Below are positions 13,286 through 20,965 of a DNA stretch of 64,000 bases, piece by piece. This stretch comes from a virus. The DNA lies in the IMG/VR virus record IMGVR_UViG_3300045684_000009, positions 1-64,000 of that record; one strand, 5' to 3'. Every line of letters begins with the position of its first letter. Within the stretch, counting starts at the first letter, position 1. The position numbers and the translations under genes are program-made. Below the pieces are notes generated by a model. It worked only from the letters and a program-made list of their open reading frames with translations, had not been told where the DNA came from and ran no database searches.

Positions 13286-14167
13286 TTAACTATTCAACTC
13301 ATCAACTATATTAATCATTTCCTTAACTTCATCTCTTAAGTATTCAAATGTATACTGTTTAGCAGTGTTAACATCGTAATCTGTATAATGAGTTATAGAT
13401 AAGTTTCTAACTGTATATCCTGCTAACTCTAACAAGTAACAATACATACTTTGCTGTAGTTGATACTTTACCAATTTAGAAGCACTGAGGTGTTGGAATG
13501 GTTCGTTAAACTTATAATACGACTCTTTCTTGCCCAACTTCTTATTAGTCTTATGATCGTCTACATCTACATATCTCACACCATCTATTGTCTCAATAAA
13601 CGCTAAATCAATCTGACCAACTACATAAATATTATCGAACTTCCCCCAAACCAACAACTCAACATAACAACCATCTTCCAAATCATATAAATCATCTACT
13701 ATATTCTCGTTATCGAACGTCTTATCTACGATTATTACTTTTACTTCTTTCTGAGTGTGAGGGTTGATGGCCAGCTTACTTTTGTATAATTCATCCTCAA
13801 TCTCTTTGTGGAACTTTGTACCTAGTATTCCAGCATCTTTCCACTCTTGTTTAACTTCATTTTTAGCTTCAAAAAACTCATCAGGGTTCACGTAGTAACT
13901 TAACTTATCGAAAAAAGTTCTTGGTGGCTTCATTATGAAAGGCATCTTCCATAAGTATATGGATTTCAAATAATCCTTCTTTAAGGCTTTAAGTTGATCT
14001 TCTCCTAATACTTTCTTAAAAGCACCATTTGTATGCCAATAGGGTTCATCCATAGGTTCAGAAAACTGACTTATCAGAGTCGTAACAGATATCCCCTGGC
14101 TCTGTTCTATCCAATAAGTGTGATCTTCTTCTTTAAATATTATACTGGGTGTCCCCTTTTTTATCAT
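13286..14167 (-). CDS. RecB/Cas4-like PD-(D/E)XK nuclease
   Basis: A 293-residue nuclease. GTKFHKEIED (116-125) is the RecB/Cas4 'G..vH' helix. GQIDLAF gives Asp187. VDVDDHKTNKK gives the D-x-K catalytic strand (Asp204 and Lys206, with Asp where many relatives have Glu). YQLQQSMYCYLLE (236-247) is the QxxxY motif IV. No cysteine cluster is seen, so there is no Cas4 iron-sulfur site. It is the first gene of the leftward block and its ATG lies 3 bp from the promoter-like TATATTTG box. It may process phage DNA ends or degrade host DNA. Confidence 0.87.
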   Translation of the reverse strand: MIKKGTPSIIFKEEDHTYWIEQSQGISVTTLISQFSEPMDEPYWHTNGAFKKVLGEDQLKALKKDYLKSIYLWKMPFIMKPPRTFFDKLSYYVNPDEFFEAKNEVKQEWKDAGILGTKFHKEIEDELYKSKLAINPHTQKEVKVIIVDKTFDNENIVDDLYDLEDGCYVELLVWGKFDNIYVVGQIDLAFIETIDGVRYVDVDDHKTNKKLGKKESYYKFNEPFQHLSASKLVKYQLQQSMYCYLLELAGYTVRNLSITHYTDYDVNTAKQYTFEYLRDEVKEMINIVDELNS

Positions 14168-14170
14168 TCA

Positions 14171-14178
14171 CAAATATA
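14171..14178 (-). promoter_or_regulatory. Leftward TATATTTG promoter box
   Basis: Read on the minus strand, TATATTTG ends 3 bp before the ATG at 14167. A run ATTATTT lies 5 bp upstream of it. There is no TTTG -33 element. It would give a nearly or fully leaderless mRNA. Confidence 0.55.
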
Positions 14179-14423
14179 CTAAAAAATAATCTATTTTAGG
14201 GTAAATCAACACCCAATAACGTTTATTTAACACTAACCGTTAAAGTTCGGTTAAATGTTTCTAATTCACCCAATAATTAAAATAAATTCATTACCTTTAC
14301 GGACTATAAGGTTATAACAAATAATATATAACACATCAAGCTTCTCTCATTATATAAAATGTTGTTCTCCGCAGCTATTATATAATGAATTATAACTTGG
14401 TTATGTTATAACAATATATGTTA

Positions 14424-14446
14424 AAAGTAAATAAGTTATTTACTTT
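14424..14446. promoter_or_regulatory. Perfect palindrome, operator candidate
   Basis: Arms AAAGTAAATAA (14424-14434) and TTATTTACTTT (14436-14446) flank a single G at 14435, a perfect 11-bp dyad. It ends 24 bp before the rightward TATATTTG box, where an activator or repressor dimer would sit. Confidence 0.55.
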
Positions 14447-14470
14447 GGGTAAAAACAATTATTATTTAAA

Positions 14471-14478
14471 TATATTTG
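14471..14478 (+). promoter_or_regulatory. Rightward TATATTTG promoter box
   Basis: TATATTTG ends 10 bp before the ATG at 14489 and is preceded by ATTATTT with a 3-bp gap. A TTTG at 14444-14447 lies 23 bp upstream, slightly too far for a standard -33 element. It probably starts the rightward block. Confidence 0.6.
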
Positions 14479-14488
14479 CACTTACGTA

Positions 14489-14893
14489 ATGAATATAGAG
14501 AAAGTGAATGAAAATACATTATTAGCTAATTACGCTGATGATTTTGAAGAGTTGAACGATTTTATTAAGTTATTAATCGATGTGTTCTCTGCTGCAAGAT
14601 TGTCTAGAGACAATTGGCTTACAGAAAGAGAGAAGGATTTTTTTACTGCATTGGTTGTTTCATATCATTCAGGAATAAAGAATCATATTGACCAAGGGTC
14701 TGACGATATTTATAATAAATTCTTCGGATCTCATAAGAAAAAAGAAAGAAGTATTTGGTTAAACAACCTTCAAAAGAAAAAGTGGGTTACTTACAATCGA
14801 GATGGATTTGATATAAATCCGTTTTTTAAAGTTACAAACTTGATGGAAGATGCCAATGTTGTTATTAATTTAGATTTTACATATAAATCGTGA
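14489..14893 (+). CDS. Hypothetical protein, first gene of the rightward block
   Basis: A 134-residue mainly helical protein, not recognised. Residues about 75-105 (YNKFFGSHKKKERSIWLNNL, then KKKWVTY) are basic and could bind DNA. The next gene begins with GTG inside its stop (GTGA). By position, ahead of an HU/IHF-like gene and packaging genes, a DNA-binding or small-terminase-like role is possible but unproved. Confidence 0.75.
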   Translation: MNIEKVNENTLLANYADDFEELNDFIKLLIDVFSAARLSRDNWLTEREKDFFTALVVSYHSGIKNHIDQGSDDIYNKFFGSHKKKERSIWLNNLQKKKWVTYNRDGFDINPFFKVTNLMEDANVVINLDFTYKS

Positions 14894-15309
14894 TAGGTAA
14901 TAAGTTCTTTAAAAGACATGAGAAGGTGTTTAATAAGCTTTCAGTAAAGCACAGTGTTACAATACCGCAGATAAAAGAGATGTTAGAATTCTTTTTTAAG
15001 GATTTAAAAGAATCGATAGAGTCTCCAATGATGCCATCTATAAAGATAAAAGGACTGGGGTCATTTGTACCATCACTAGGACGAATAAAAGAAAGGTTTA
15101 GAATGAAATTTATTCATTTTAGATTGGGAAACATAAGTAGAGAAAATATATCTGAATTTATAAGGTTTCATTGGCCAGCGTATAATAGATTAAAAGAAGA
15201 ACATAATAAGAAGAATACTTGGAGTTTTTGGAAAAAAGTCAATAAAGATGAGTATCCTGAAAGCTTTTATAAACTAAAAGATGAGCAAGCAAGAAACGAA
15301 ACAGACTGA
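14890..15309 (+). CDS. HU/IHF-like DNA-binding protein (probable)
   Basis: A 139-residue protein starting with GTG that overlaps the upstream stop. Residues about 25-60 (IPQIKEMLEFFFKDLKESIE, then IKIKGLGSFVPS) follow the HU/IHF plan of two helices then the 'v.I.GfGsF' strand. The usual DNA-bending arm is replaced by a basic segment (GRIKERFRMKFIHF) and a longer C-terminal tail. HU/IHF homologues are reported among crAss-like phage core genes. It may bend DNA during packaging or late transcription. Confidence 0.62.
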   Translation: MIGNKFFKRHEKVFNKLSVKHSVTIPQIKEMLEFFFKDLKESIESPMMPSIKIKGLGSFVPSLGRIKERFRMKFIHFRLGNISRENISEFIRFHWPAYNRLKEEHNKKNTWSFWKKVNKDEYPESFYKLKDEQARNETD

Positions 15310-15664
15310 GTATAAGCAATACATTGGTCGAATTATATCTCCTGAAAATAGGAATAGAATAAAAGGTGAACTACAGGCGTATTTTATCAACACTATTGCC
15401 AAACAAGAGAAGTACGGGGAATTAAGCAATGAAGGAATATTAACAGCAGCCAACACATACGCTAATCATTTTGTAGGAAGGGAGCGAAAGCATTTTGCTG
15501 CATATTTGGAGGGTAAGTCTTTTTATGACTACAAAGGTGCTACATATCCTGTATTGACCGATACTTCTAAACCTGTATTCTTCTCGGATATGAGTGAACT
15601 TTATGGGTTAGATGTTAACAATTTAGAAGAAATAGTTCCTTACGAAAAAGATGAAGAAGAATGA
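15281..15664 (+). CDS. Hypothetical protein
   Basis: A 127-residue protein that overlaps the previous gene by 29 nt and the next by 4 nt. It is helical at the N-terminus (GELQAYFINTIAKQEKYGEL), with an acidic end (YEKDEEE). The family is not recognised. Confidence 0.74.
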   Translation: MSKQETKQTEYKQYIGRIISPENRNRIKGELQAYFINTIAKQEKYGELSNEGILTAANTYANHFVGRERKHFAAYLEGKSFYDYKGATYPVLTDTSKPVFFSDMSELYGLDVNNLEEIVPYEKDEEE

Positions 15665-16017
15665 AAGATGACAGAATAGATGATGCTTTTGGGCGAAGTG
15701 TTGGTAAAATATTAAAGGTTGAAACCGAGAAGTTAAATGTTGTCGAACCTTTAGAAATTAGATCGATAGAAGAGTTGAAAGCTTGGGGTACAATATTGTT
15801 ATCATTAAAAGATGGACTACCCCTACCAAACAATCCGATAATAAACATTAAAAGACTAGAGAGAATAGAAAAGGAAACAGGTGCAGATTATTCTAAATTA
15901 AAAGAGTGCTGCTCTGGGTCAAATGAGATAAGAGATTCGAAAGACCTTAAACCTTATTTCTTTGCTATTTTAGATAGAATACATAAGTTAGGTAAATTAA
16001 ACGTAAAAGTAAGATAA
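15661..16017 (+). CDS. Hypothetical protein
   Basis: A 118-residue protein starting ATGA in the stop of the upstream gene. LEIRSIEELKAWGTILLSLK and a double-Cys CCSGS are the only notable features. Role unknown; it belongs to the short-gene cluster ahead of the terminase. Confidence 0.74.
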   Translation: MKDDRIDDAFGRSVGKILKVETEKLNVVEPLEIRSIEELKAWGTILLSLKDGLPLPNNPIINIKRLERIEKETGADYSKLKECCSGSNEIRDSKDLKPYFFAILDRIHKLGKLNVKVR

Positions 16018-16022
16018 GTAAT

Positions 16023-16544
16023 ATGAGTGAGACAAGTACAATGACAGACATGCAGCGACTTTGGGATGAACAATATCCTGAGTTTATAAAAGATCATAGT
16101 TATTTTGTGGATTATGAAGGGTGGCGACCAAAAGAGAATCATGCAGTAGTTCGATTTTTTGTTCTTAGAAAGAAGACAACAATAATCGTTAAAGATAATA
16201 TGTCCGACACCTTGGGTAAGGAAATAGCGATTCCTACAAACTTTGCTATGGTTATTTTGTCAGATATTGACGGTGTGAACGTAGGAGACATTGTAGAGTT
16301 CCCATTTACGGAAACTGCAGGTACGGTCGAGAATCCAAAGATGAAGGCTTACATAGAGTCTGCGGGCGTTAAGGGGGCTACTCCTGTACTACCATTAGAC
16401 CAAAGAGAAAGAATCGGGGCGTTAGAATATAATCATAAAAGAAAAATGGTCATGAAACCAGGGAATGTGTTTCCACAAGGTGATGACTTTTATACTTTTT
16501 CATTCAGTAAGGCAGAGATGCTTTTAGTAAACACACCGAAGTAA
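16023..16544 (+). CDS. Hypothetical beta-rich protein, possibly GroES-like
   Basis: A 173-residue protein. Residues about 38-100 are a run of strands (AVVRFFVLRKKTTIIVKDN, then FAMVILSDIDGVNVGDIVEF) with spacing like the GroES co-chaperonin barrel ('V..G D.V.f'). A phage co-chaperonin would fit capsid folding. The match is by eye and weak; an unrelated OB-like barrel is equally possible. The next gene starts at its stop. Confidence 0.5.
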   Translation: MSETSTMTDMQRLWDEQYPEFIKDHSYFVDYEGWRPKENHAVVRFFVLRKKTTIIVKDNMSDTLGKEIAIPTNFAMVILSDIDGVNVGDIVEFPFTETAGTVENPKMKAYIESAGVKGATPVLPLDQRERIGALEYNHKRKMVMKPGNVFPQGDDFYTFSFSKAEMLLVNTPK

Positions 16545-16927
16545 TGGGTTTTTGGGGCATACTTAAAAACATAAGAAAGCGGGGTTTAAAAGATGTAACA
16601 AATCCTGTAAAGATATCTAACTTCTTAGATTTTAAAGATATAAAAGAAAACGGATTAACCCTTTCTTATGACGAAATAGTACCATACTGTGAACAATTAG
16701 TTTTTAGGATGTATAACGCAGGGTGTAAACCTTGTATGGATAGAGGAGCATGCACACATTGTGAATGTGAACAACCAGGCTCTGCAATTACACCTAATCA
16801 CGAATGCGACCAAAGTTACTACCCTCCTATGTTTTTTGAAACAGATGGAGATGGAAATACGAAACTATCCATTAATAAGTGGAACGATTATAAAAAAGAG
16901 AAAGGAATAAATTTTAAAACATTTTAA
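16544..16927 (+). CDS. Small cysteine-cluster protein
   Basis: A 127-residue protein. Residues about 60-90 hold seven cysteines (GCKPCMDRGACTHCECEQPG, then HECDQ), consistent with a zinc or iron-sulfur site. It starts on the last base of the upstream stop. Role unknown. Confidence 0.72.
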   Translation: MGFWGILKNIRKRGLKDVTNPVKISNFLDFKDIKENGLTLSYDEIVPYCEQLVFRMYNAGCKPCMDRGACTHCECEQPGSAITPNHECDQSYYPPMFFETDGDGNTKLSINKWNDYKKEKGINFKTF

Positions 16928-16943
16928 GAAAGAAAGCTTAGTT

Positions 16944-17288
16944 ATGAATTATTTTGATAAAACAACATTTGATTTAGGAGATGTTAGATCTGACGAAGTT
17001 GTAGATTTTGAATTTAAATTTGTAAAAGAACACGCACCTATTGAGTATTGTCATACAGGTTGTTCGTGTACTAAACTTGATGAATTCCCTGTTGACTCTG
17101 TAAAAGGTACAGTTGATGTATCAGCTACAGGATATAAGGCAAGAAATAATCAAGTGTATAGAGTTATTAATGTGATGTTCGACGATGGGTTGCCTGAATA
17201 CGTTGCAAACGACGTAGGTAAAGCGATTAGGAATCCTAAAAAGTTGACTGAGAAATTGGTAATTATAGGAAACGTTATAGATAAATAA
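16944..17288 (+). CDS. DUF1573-like Ig-fold protein
   Basis: A 114-residue protein. FDLGDVRSDEVVDFEFKF, then CHTGCSCTKL (36-45), then GTVDVSATGY and NVMFDDG follow the DUF1573 plan (F.fG.v..g..v...F.f.N, SCGCT, G....i.v.f). This family is common in Bacteroidota and their phages and forms an immunoglobulin-like sandwich. No signal peptide is present, which would normally accompany the host versions. It may be a virion decoration or chaperone. A hairpin terminator follows. Confidence 0.7.
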   Translation: MNYFDKTTFDLGDVRSDEVVDFEFKFVKEHAPIEYCHTGCSCTKLDEFPVDSVKGTVDVSATGYKARNNQVYRVINVMFDDGLPEYVANDVGKAIRNPKKLTEKLVIIGNVIDK

Positions 17289-17312
17289 ATCCCACCCTTT
17301 TAACCTTACCTC

Positions 17313-17354
17313 GATGTTGGGAGATATCCTCAATCTTCCAACATCACATTTTTT
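17313..17354 (+). terminator. Intrinsic terminator
   Basis: GATGTTGG+GAGAT (17313-17325) pairs with ATCTT+CCAACATC (17333-17345), 13 bp with one G-U pair and a 7-nt loop. T6 follows at 17349-17354. A strong candidate. Confidence 0.82.
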
Positions 17355-17359
17355 ATATA

Positions 17360-17602
17360 ATGAGTGAAGACATAAGTAAAATAATACGATTAATCGAAGA
17401 TTCGTATTTAGAATATAATGTAGGCGATGTAGTCTACTCTTCCATCGATAGTAAATTCGGAACTGGTAAAGTTTTAAATTGGCGATTGTTTGGAGAAGAT
17501 AGGTCGGTTGAATACTTAGTAAGTTTTGGACCAGGTACTTCGTTGTACCTCTGTCCTTTAGAAATATCTAAAGAAAAACCAGTAGATAATTCTCTTTTTT
17601 AA
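17360..17602 (+). CDS. Hypothetical small protein, SH3-like barrel
   Basis: An 80-residue protein. YNVGDVVYSSIDSKFGTGKV followed by VEYLVSFG resembles small SH3/Tudor-like or CarD-type barrels that begin 'vGd.V.....G.G.V'. Such domains bind RNA polymerase or nucleic acid, but the match is only to the fold pattern. Confidence 0.66.
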   Translation: MSEDISKIIRLIEDSYLEYNVGDVVYSSIDSKFGTGKVLNWRLFGEDRSVEYLVSFGPGTSLYLCPLEISKEKPVDNSLF

Positions 17603-17617
17603 TTAACACAATATAAC

Positions 17618-17911
17618 ATGAAGATACTGATAAGAAGGTCTAAACCTAAATCAACAGAACACGGTTTAGAATATTCAGATGAACCTACTTACTTATCTTT
17701 CTGTAAGCAGTTTAAGAAAACTAGAATTGATAATGGTTGCGCATGTAATGGCGTTGTATCTGAAAACAAATGTCATTTAACAACTGTACCTTTAAAGAAG
17801 TACATACACCCAAGTTTGAAGAATAAAATACCATGTTACACTGGTGATTATTTCGAAGAAAAGGTTAACAATAAAGTTACACTTTCGTGTAATGAATGTC
17901 CAAAGTGTTAA
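17618..17911 (+). CDS. Small cysteine-containing protein
   Basis: A 97-residue basic protein with CACNGVVSENKC (about 42-53) and CNECPKC at the very end, probably a zinc site. A terminator follows 22 bp downstream. Role unknown. Confidence 0.7.
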   Translation: MKILIRRSKPKSTEHGLEYSDEPTYLSFCKQFKKTRIDNGCACNGVVSENKCHLTTVPLKKYIHPSLKNKIPCYTGDYFEEKVNNKVTLSCNECPKC

Positions 17912-17932
17912 ATATTTATAATGAAGTTTTTG

Positions 17933-17958
17933 CGCCTATAGAGATATAGGCGTTTTTT
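17933..17958 (+). terminator. Intrinsic terminator
   Basis: CGCCTATA (17933-17940), loop GAGA, TATAGGCG (17945-17952), then T6 (17953-17958). Textbook form, 20 bp before the next gene. Confidence 0.87.
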
Positions 17959-17977
17959 ATATGCAACAAGTAAGTAA

Positions 17978-18529
17978 ATGAGTAAGTTAAAATTAAGTGA
18001 CATATATTGTCATGTTCGGCAACCAAGGTATCCTAAGAACTTTTGGAAACTTAATCAAGAGTTGTCTAATATAGAACCTTTCTCTACGTTTAAGAAAACA
18101 AGAGATAGTGCTAGTATTATGTTAGCCATCTTTATGGTATACGATCCTAAGTCACAACTTGTGAACTCAGGTTTGTCATTGGAGGACATGAAGAAAGATA
18201 TTGCTGTAAACTTTTTAGAAAAACCTAAATTTGTTTGGTCGGACTACTCTGAGATTATTAATGCGTACAACGATATATCAAAAACTAAAATAGAAAAAGA
18301 ACTTGACAGTTGGTACGAACAACTACAGGAAAGAAAAGAATATTTAGACACATTAGATTGGAACGAAGACCCAGATTTAAAAGAAGGAATGCTGTTAGAC
18401 ACTGATAAGCATTTCGAGAAGTATCAAAACATAGTAAGTGCACTGAAAGAAGAGAGACAGGAGAGATTAATGAAAGGTGGTTATTTACCTTCTTTATTGG
18501 AACTGTGGGCGTTAGAACACGAAGAGTAA
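17978..18529 (+). CDS. Hypothetical protein upstream of TerL; small-terminase candidate
   Basis: A 183-residue mainly helical protein. LSDIYCHVRQPRYPKNFWKL opens it, a Met/Ala-rich helix follows (ASIMLAIFMVYDP), and a long charged helix occupies about 95-160. Its TAA shares a base with the TerL ATG (TAATG). Position directly before the large terminase suits a small terminase subunit or other packaging partner. No DNA-binding motif is clear, so the name is only a candidate. Confidence 0.6.
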   Translation: MSKLKLSDIYCHVRQPRYPKNFWKLNQELSNIEPFSTFKKTRDSASIMLAIFMVYDPKSQLVNSGLSLEDMKKDIAVNFLEKPKFVWSDYSEIINAYNDISKTKIEKELDSWYEQLQERKEYLDTLDWNEDPDLKEGMLLDTDKHFEKYQNIVSALKEERQERLMKGGYLPSLLELWALEHEE

Positions 18530-20955
18530 TGAAAGGTAATTGGGAAATACAAACTAAGAGTAATAGTATAGATGGTGCATCGATGGTTAAGTTCGATCAC
18601 TCTATTAGGAAGTTGAAAGTAGGTGATTATGTGGATTACGATTTGTTTCCATATGACATAAAGAATAGATCTAAGTTTTTAATGCATGAGAATCACCCTA
18701 AAAGTCTAAACCCCAGTTCGTTTACTTATAAAAAGTATTGGGAAGATTTTACTATAAAGTGTCTTGAAGGGATGTGGGTGTACGACGAAGGTACTTGGGT
18801 TTACATGATGCCTGAGCTTTTTTATTATATAAACTACACTAAGATAACGGGTAATGCGGATGGTGACGAAGAAGACAGGTCATTTATATCCCCCGATTTA
18901 TCTTCAACTGAGTGGGTTATATTTTCATACATATATGCAGGAGACAGATTTAGTGGTTTCGAGTTAGATGATAAATACACTTGTCACAGGTATGTTGAAT
19001 CAATGTATAACGGTAATGAAATTAATAAATATGATTTAGCAAAAGTAAAAGATACTATTTATCAAAAGAATGGTCAATTGAAAGTGTTTGTAGACCCTTG
19101 GGAATATTTGACTAGATTCTATTTAATAGATAATCCAAGAGGTAATTTAGGAGCACCTTTATATAAAAATCAATTCGAAGATTCATGTATAACGGGTTCG
19201 AGGGGTGTAGCAAAGAGTTATTGTATATATGGTGGTAAATTCCCGCACTCTTGGTCGTTCGGTACAGTAAGAACTAAAGATAAAATACATGAGTGCTGTA
19301 GTAAGAACTTATTTGCAATGGGTTGCGGGCAAAAAGATCCACTAAACAGGTCATTAAAGATAATAAAGGCTTTTTATGATGCGCAACCAGGTCAATATTC
19401 ATTCCCAGACCCTAAAAGACCTAAACATAGAGGGCCGCTTTATAAACGAGTTCAAGGTAATTGGGAGGCGGGTTCAGAGATTGAACATGTAATTAAAGAA
19501 AAGAATGATTCCAAGGCTCTGGTAGGTTCGTCGTTACAAATGAACGTTATAACACCAGATAGGAAAAGAATAGCGGCTGGTGACCGTTTTTTAGGTTTAA
19601 TGTTTGAAGAGGGAGGTTTCTTATCATACCTTCCTGAAGTGTGGGCTGCTAATAGAAACTCGATGGAAGTTAGTGGTGTCAAAGTAGGTAGAGCGTTTGT
19701 TACAGGTACTTCGGGTGATTTGGTGGGTGTAGAGGGTATTAAGAAGCTTATGGAAAATCCGAGAGCTTATAAGATAACTCCTATACCTAATTATTGGAAG
19801 AATCCTGACAAAGAAATAGGTTTGTTTTTGTCAAACTTATACGCGTATCGTAAGTATAAAGACCCACAAGGTAATAGTGATTTAATTGAGGCGTTAAAAC
19901 ATATAGCTGGTAATCGAATAAGGAATTCTGAAACTATGGATTCTCAACAGTTCGATGATTTCATATTATATGAACCTATACACCCAGACGAGATGTTGAG
20001 ACCCAATAAGCGGTCAATACTTCCAGGAAAACAGGCGCAAGAAAGATTAAGTGATATAGATGCTTTTGGATATTACGACTTGAATGCTACAGTTGGTACA
20101 TTTAAGTTTGATAATTCTCAGAAGTACGGTGTAGATTTTGTAAAAGACAATAGTTTAACACCTATTCACGATTACAACATAGATAGGAATAGAATAAAGC
20201 TAGAAGGTGCTGCAGTTGTTTATGAGCACCCAGACGGATACATTCCCGAAAACTTATATTGGGTTATATTTGACCCAGTATCTAAACCAGGCAGGGGTGA
20301 GAGTTTAGATGCATCTTTAAACTCAATTATAGTTTATAAATGGATGTATACAGGACAAAGTAATACGTTAGAAGATAGTATTGTGGCGGAATGGATAGGA
20401 AGGTTAGATAGTTTAGAAGATACTTATGAAATAGTTGTGAAAATGGCTAAGTACTTTAACGCTAAGATATTCCCAGAAACAAATACACCAGGTTTTGTAG
20501 CTTGGTGTAATACTAATTCGTACTCTCACATGTTGCAGAGTGAGGCGGTGATAGCTATAAAAGAGCTGTACCCGAACTACAAACAAAAACTAGGAAAAGT
20601 AGGATTTTCAATATATGGTGAAAAGCTAAAACCTTGGTTGTTATTACGACTGAGACAATGGCTCTTAACCAAAAGAGGATTAGATGAGGACACTGGTGCG
20701 TTCGATTGTTACAATATAGACACCATATTATCTAAACGACTATTAAATGAAATAGTTAATTTTAATGAGGGGGGTAACTTTGACCATATTTCGTCAATGT
20801 TAGGTCTCATGCTTTTAAGAACTCAATTAACAGGCGAACCTCCTAACATAGAGGACGAATCTGTAAGCAATTTAAACATTGGTCAACCGAAGTTTAAAGA
20901 GTTAAAATCTCGGAGAAAGAGAAGGAGTTCTTTTGAGGAAACTTCATACATGTAA
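18529..20955 (+). CDS. terL: Terminase large subunit
   Basis: An 808-residue packaging motor from ATG 18529 (an ATG at 18505 lies inside the upstream gene). The ATPase has Walker A GSRGVAKS (~223-230) and Walker B-like FLGLMFEEGG (~354-363) with the catalytic Glu. The C-terminal RNase H-like nuclease begins with YWVIFDPVSKPG (Asp~582), and FNAKIFPETN supplies a second acidic residue. It cuts concatemers and pumps DNA through the portal encoded next door. It is longer than most TerL proteins (500-650), as in crAss-like phages, with an extra N-terminal ~200 residues. Confidence 0.9.
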   Translation: MKGNWEIQTKSNSIDGASMVKFDHSIRKLKVGDYVDYDLFPYDIKNRSKFLMHENHPKSLNPSSFTYKKYWEDFTIKCLEGMWVYDEGTWVYMMPELFYYINYTKITGNADGDEEDRSFISPDLSSTEWVIFSYIYAGDRFSGFELDDKYTCHRYVESMYNGNEINKYDLAKVKDTIYQKNGQLKVFVDPWEYLTRFYLIDNPRGNLGAPLYKNQFEDSCITGSRGVAKSYCIYGGKFPHSWSFGTVRTKDKIHECCSKNLFAMGCGQKDPLNRSLKIIKAFYDAQPGQYSFPDPKRPKHRGPLYKRVQGNWEAGSEIEHVIKEKNDSKALVGSSLQMNVITPDRKRIAAGDRFLGLMFEEGGFLSYLPEVWAANRNSMEVSGVKVGRAFVTGTSGDLVGVEGIKKLMENPRAYKITPIPNYWKNPDKEIGLFLSNLYAYRKYKDPQGNSDLIEALKHIAGNRIRNSETMDSQQFDDFILYEPIHPDEMLRPNKRSILPGKQAQERLSDIDAFGYYDLNATVGTFKFDNSQKYGVDFVKDNSLTPIHDYNIDRNRIKLEGAAVVYEHPDGYIPENLYWVIFDPVSKPGRGESLDASLNSIIVYKWMYTGQSNTLEDSIVAEWIGRLDSLEDTYEIVVKMAKYFNAKIFPETNTPGFVAWCNTNSYSHMLQSEAVIAIKELYPNYKQKLGKVGFSIYGEKLKPWLLLRLRQWLLTKRGLDEDTGAFDCYNIDTILSKRLLNEIVNFNEGGNFDHISSMLGLMLLRTQLTGEPPNIEDESVSNLNIGQPKFKELKSRRKRRSSFEETSYM

Positions 20956-20965
20956 AGTTTAAACA

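Larger units (their letters stand above)
14168..14488. promoter_or_regulatory. Divergent control region between the two gene blocks
   Basis: This gene-free 321 bp separates the leftward and rightward blocks. It holds opposed TATATTTG boxes near each end, a perfect palindrome at 14424-14446, a repeated GTTATAACAA (14311-14320 and 14405-14414) and an inverted repeat CATTATATAA (14348-14357) with TTATATAATG (14378-14387). The composition is very A+T-rich. It likely controls the early/late switch and could also hold a replication origin. Confidence 0.65.

Noticed and set aside
18505-18528. Earlier ATG for the terminase
   Set aside because: It lies inside the upstream gene and adds only Arg-rich residues; TAATG coupling at 18529 is the common form here.
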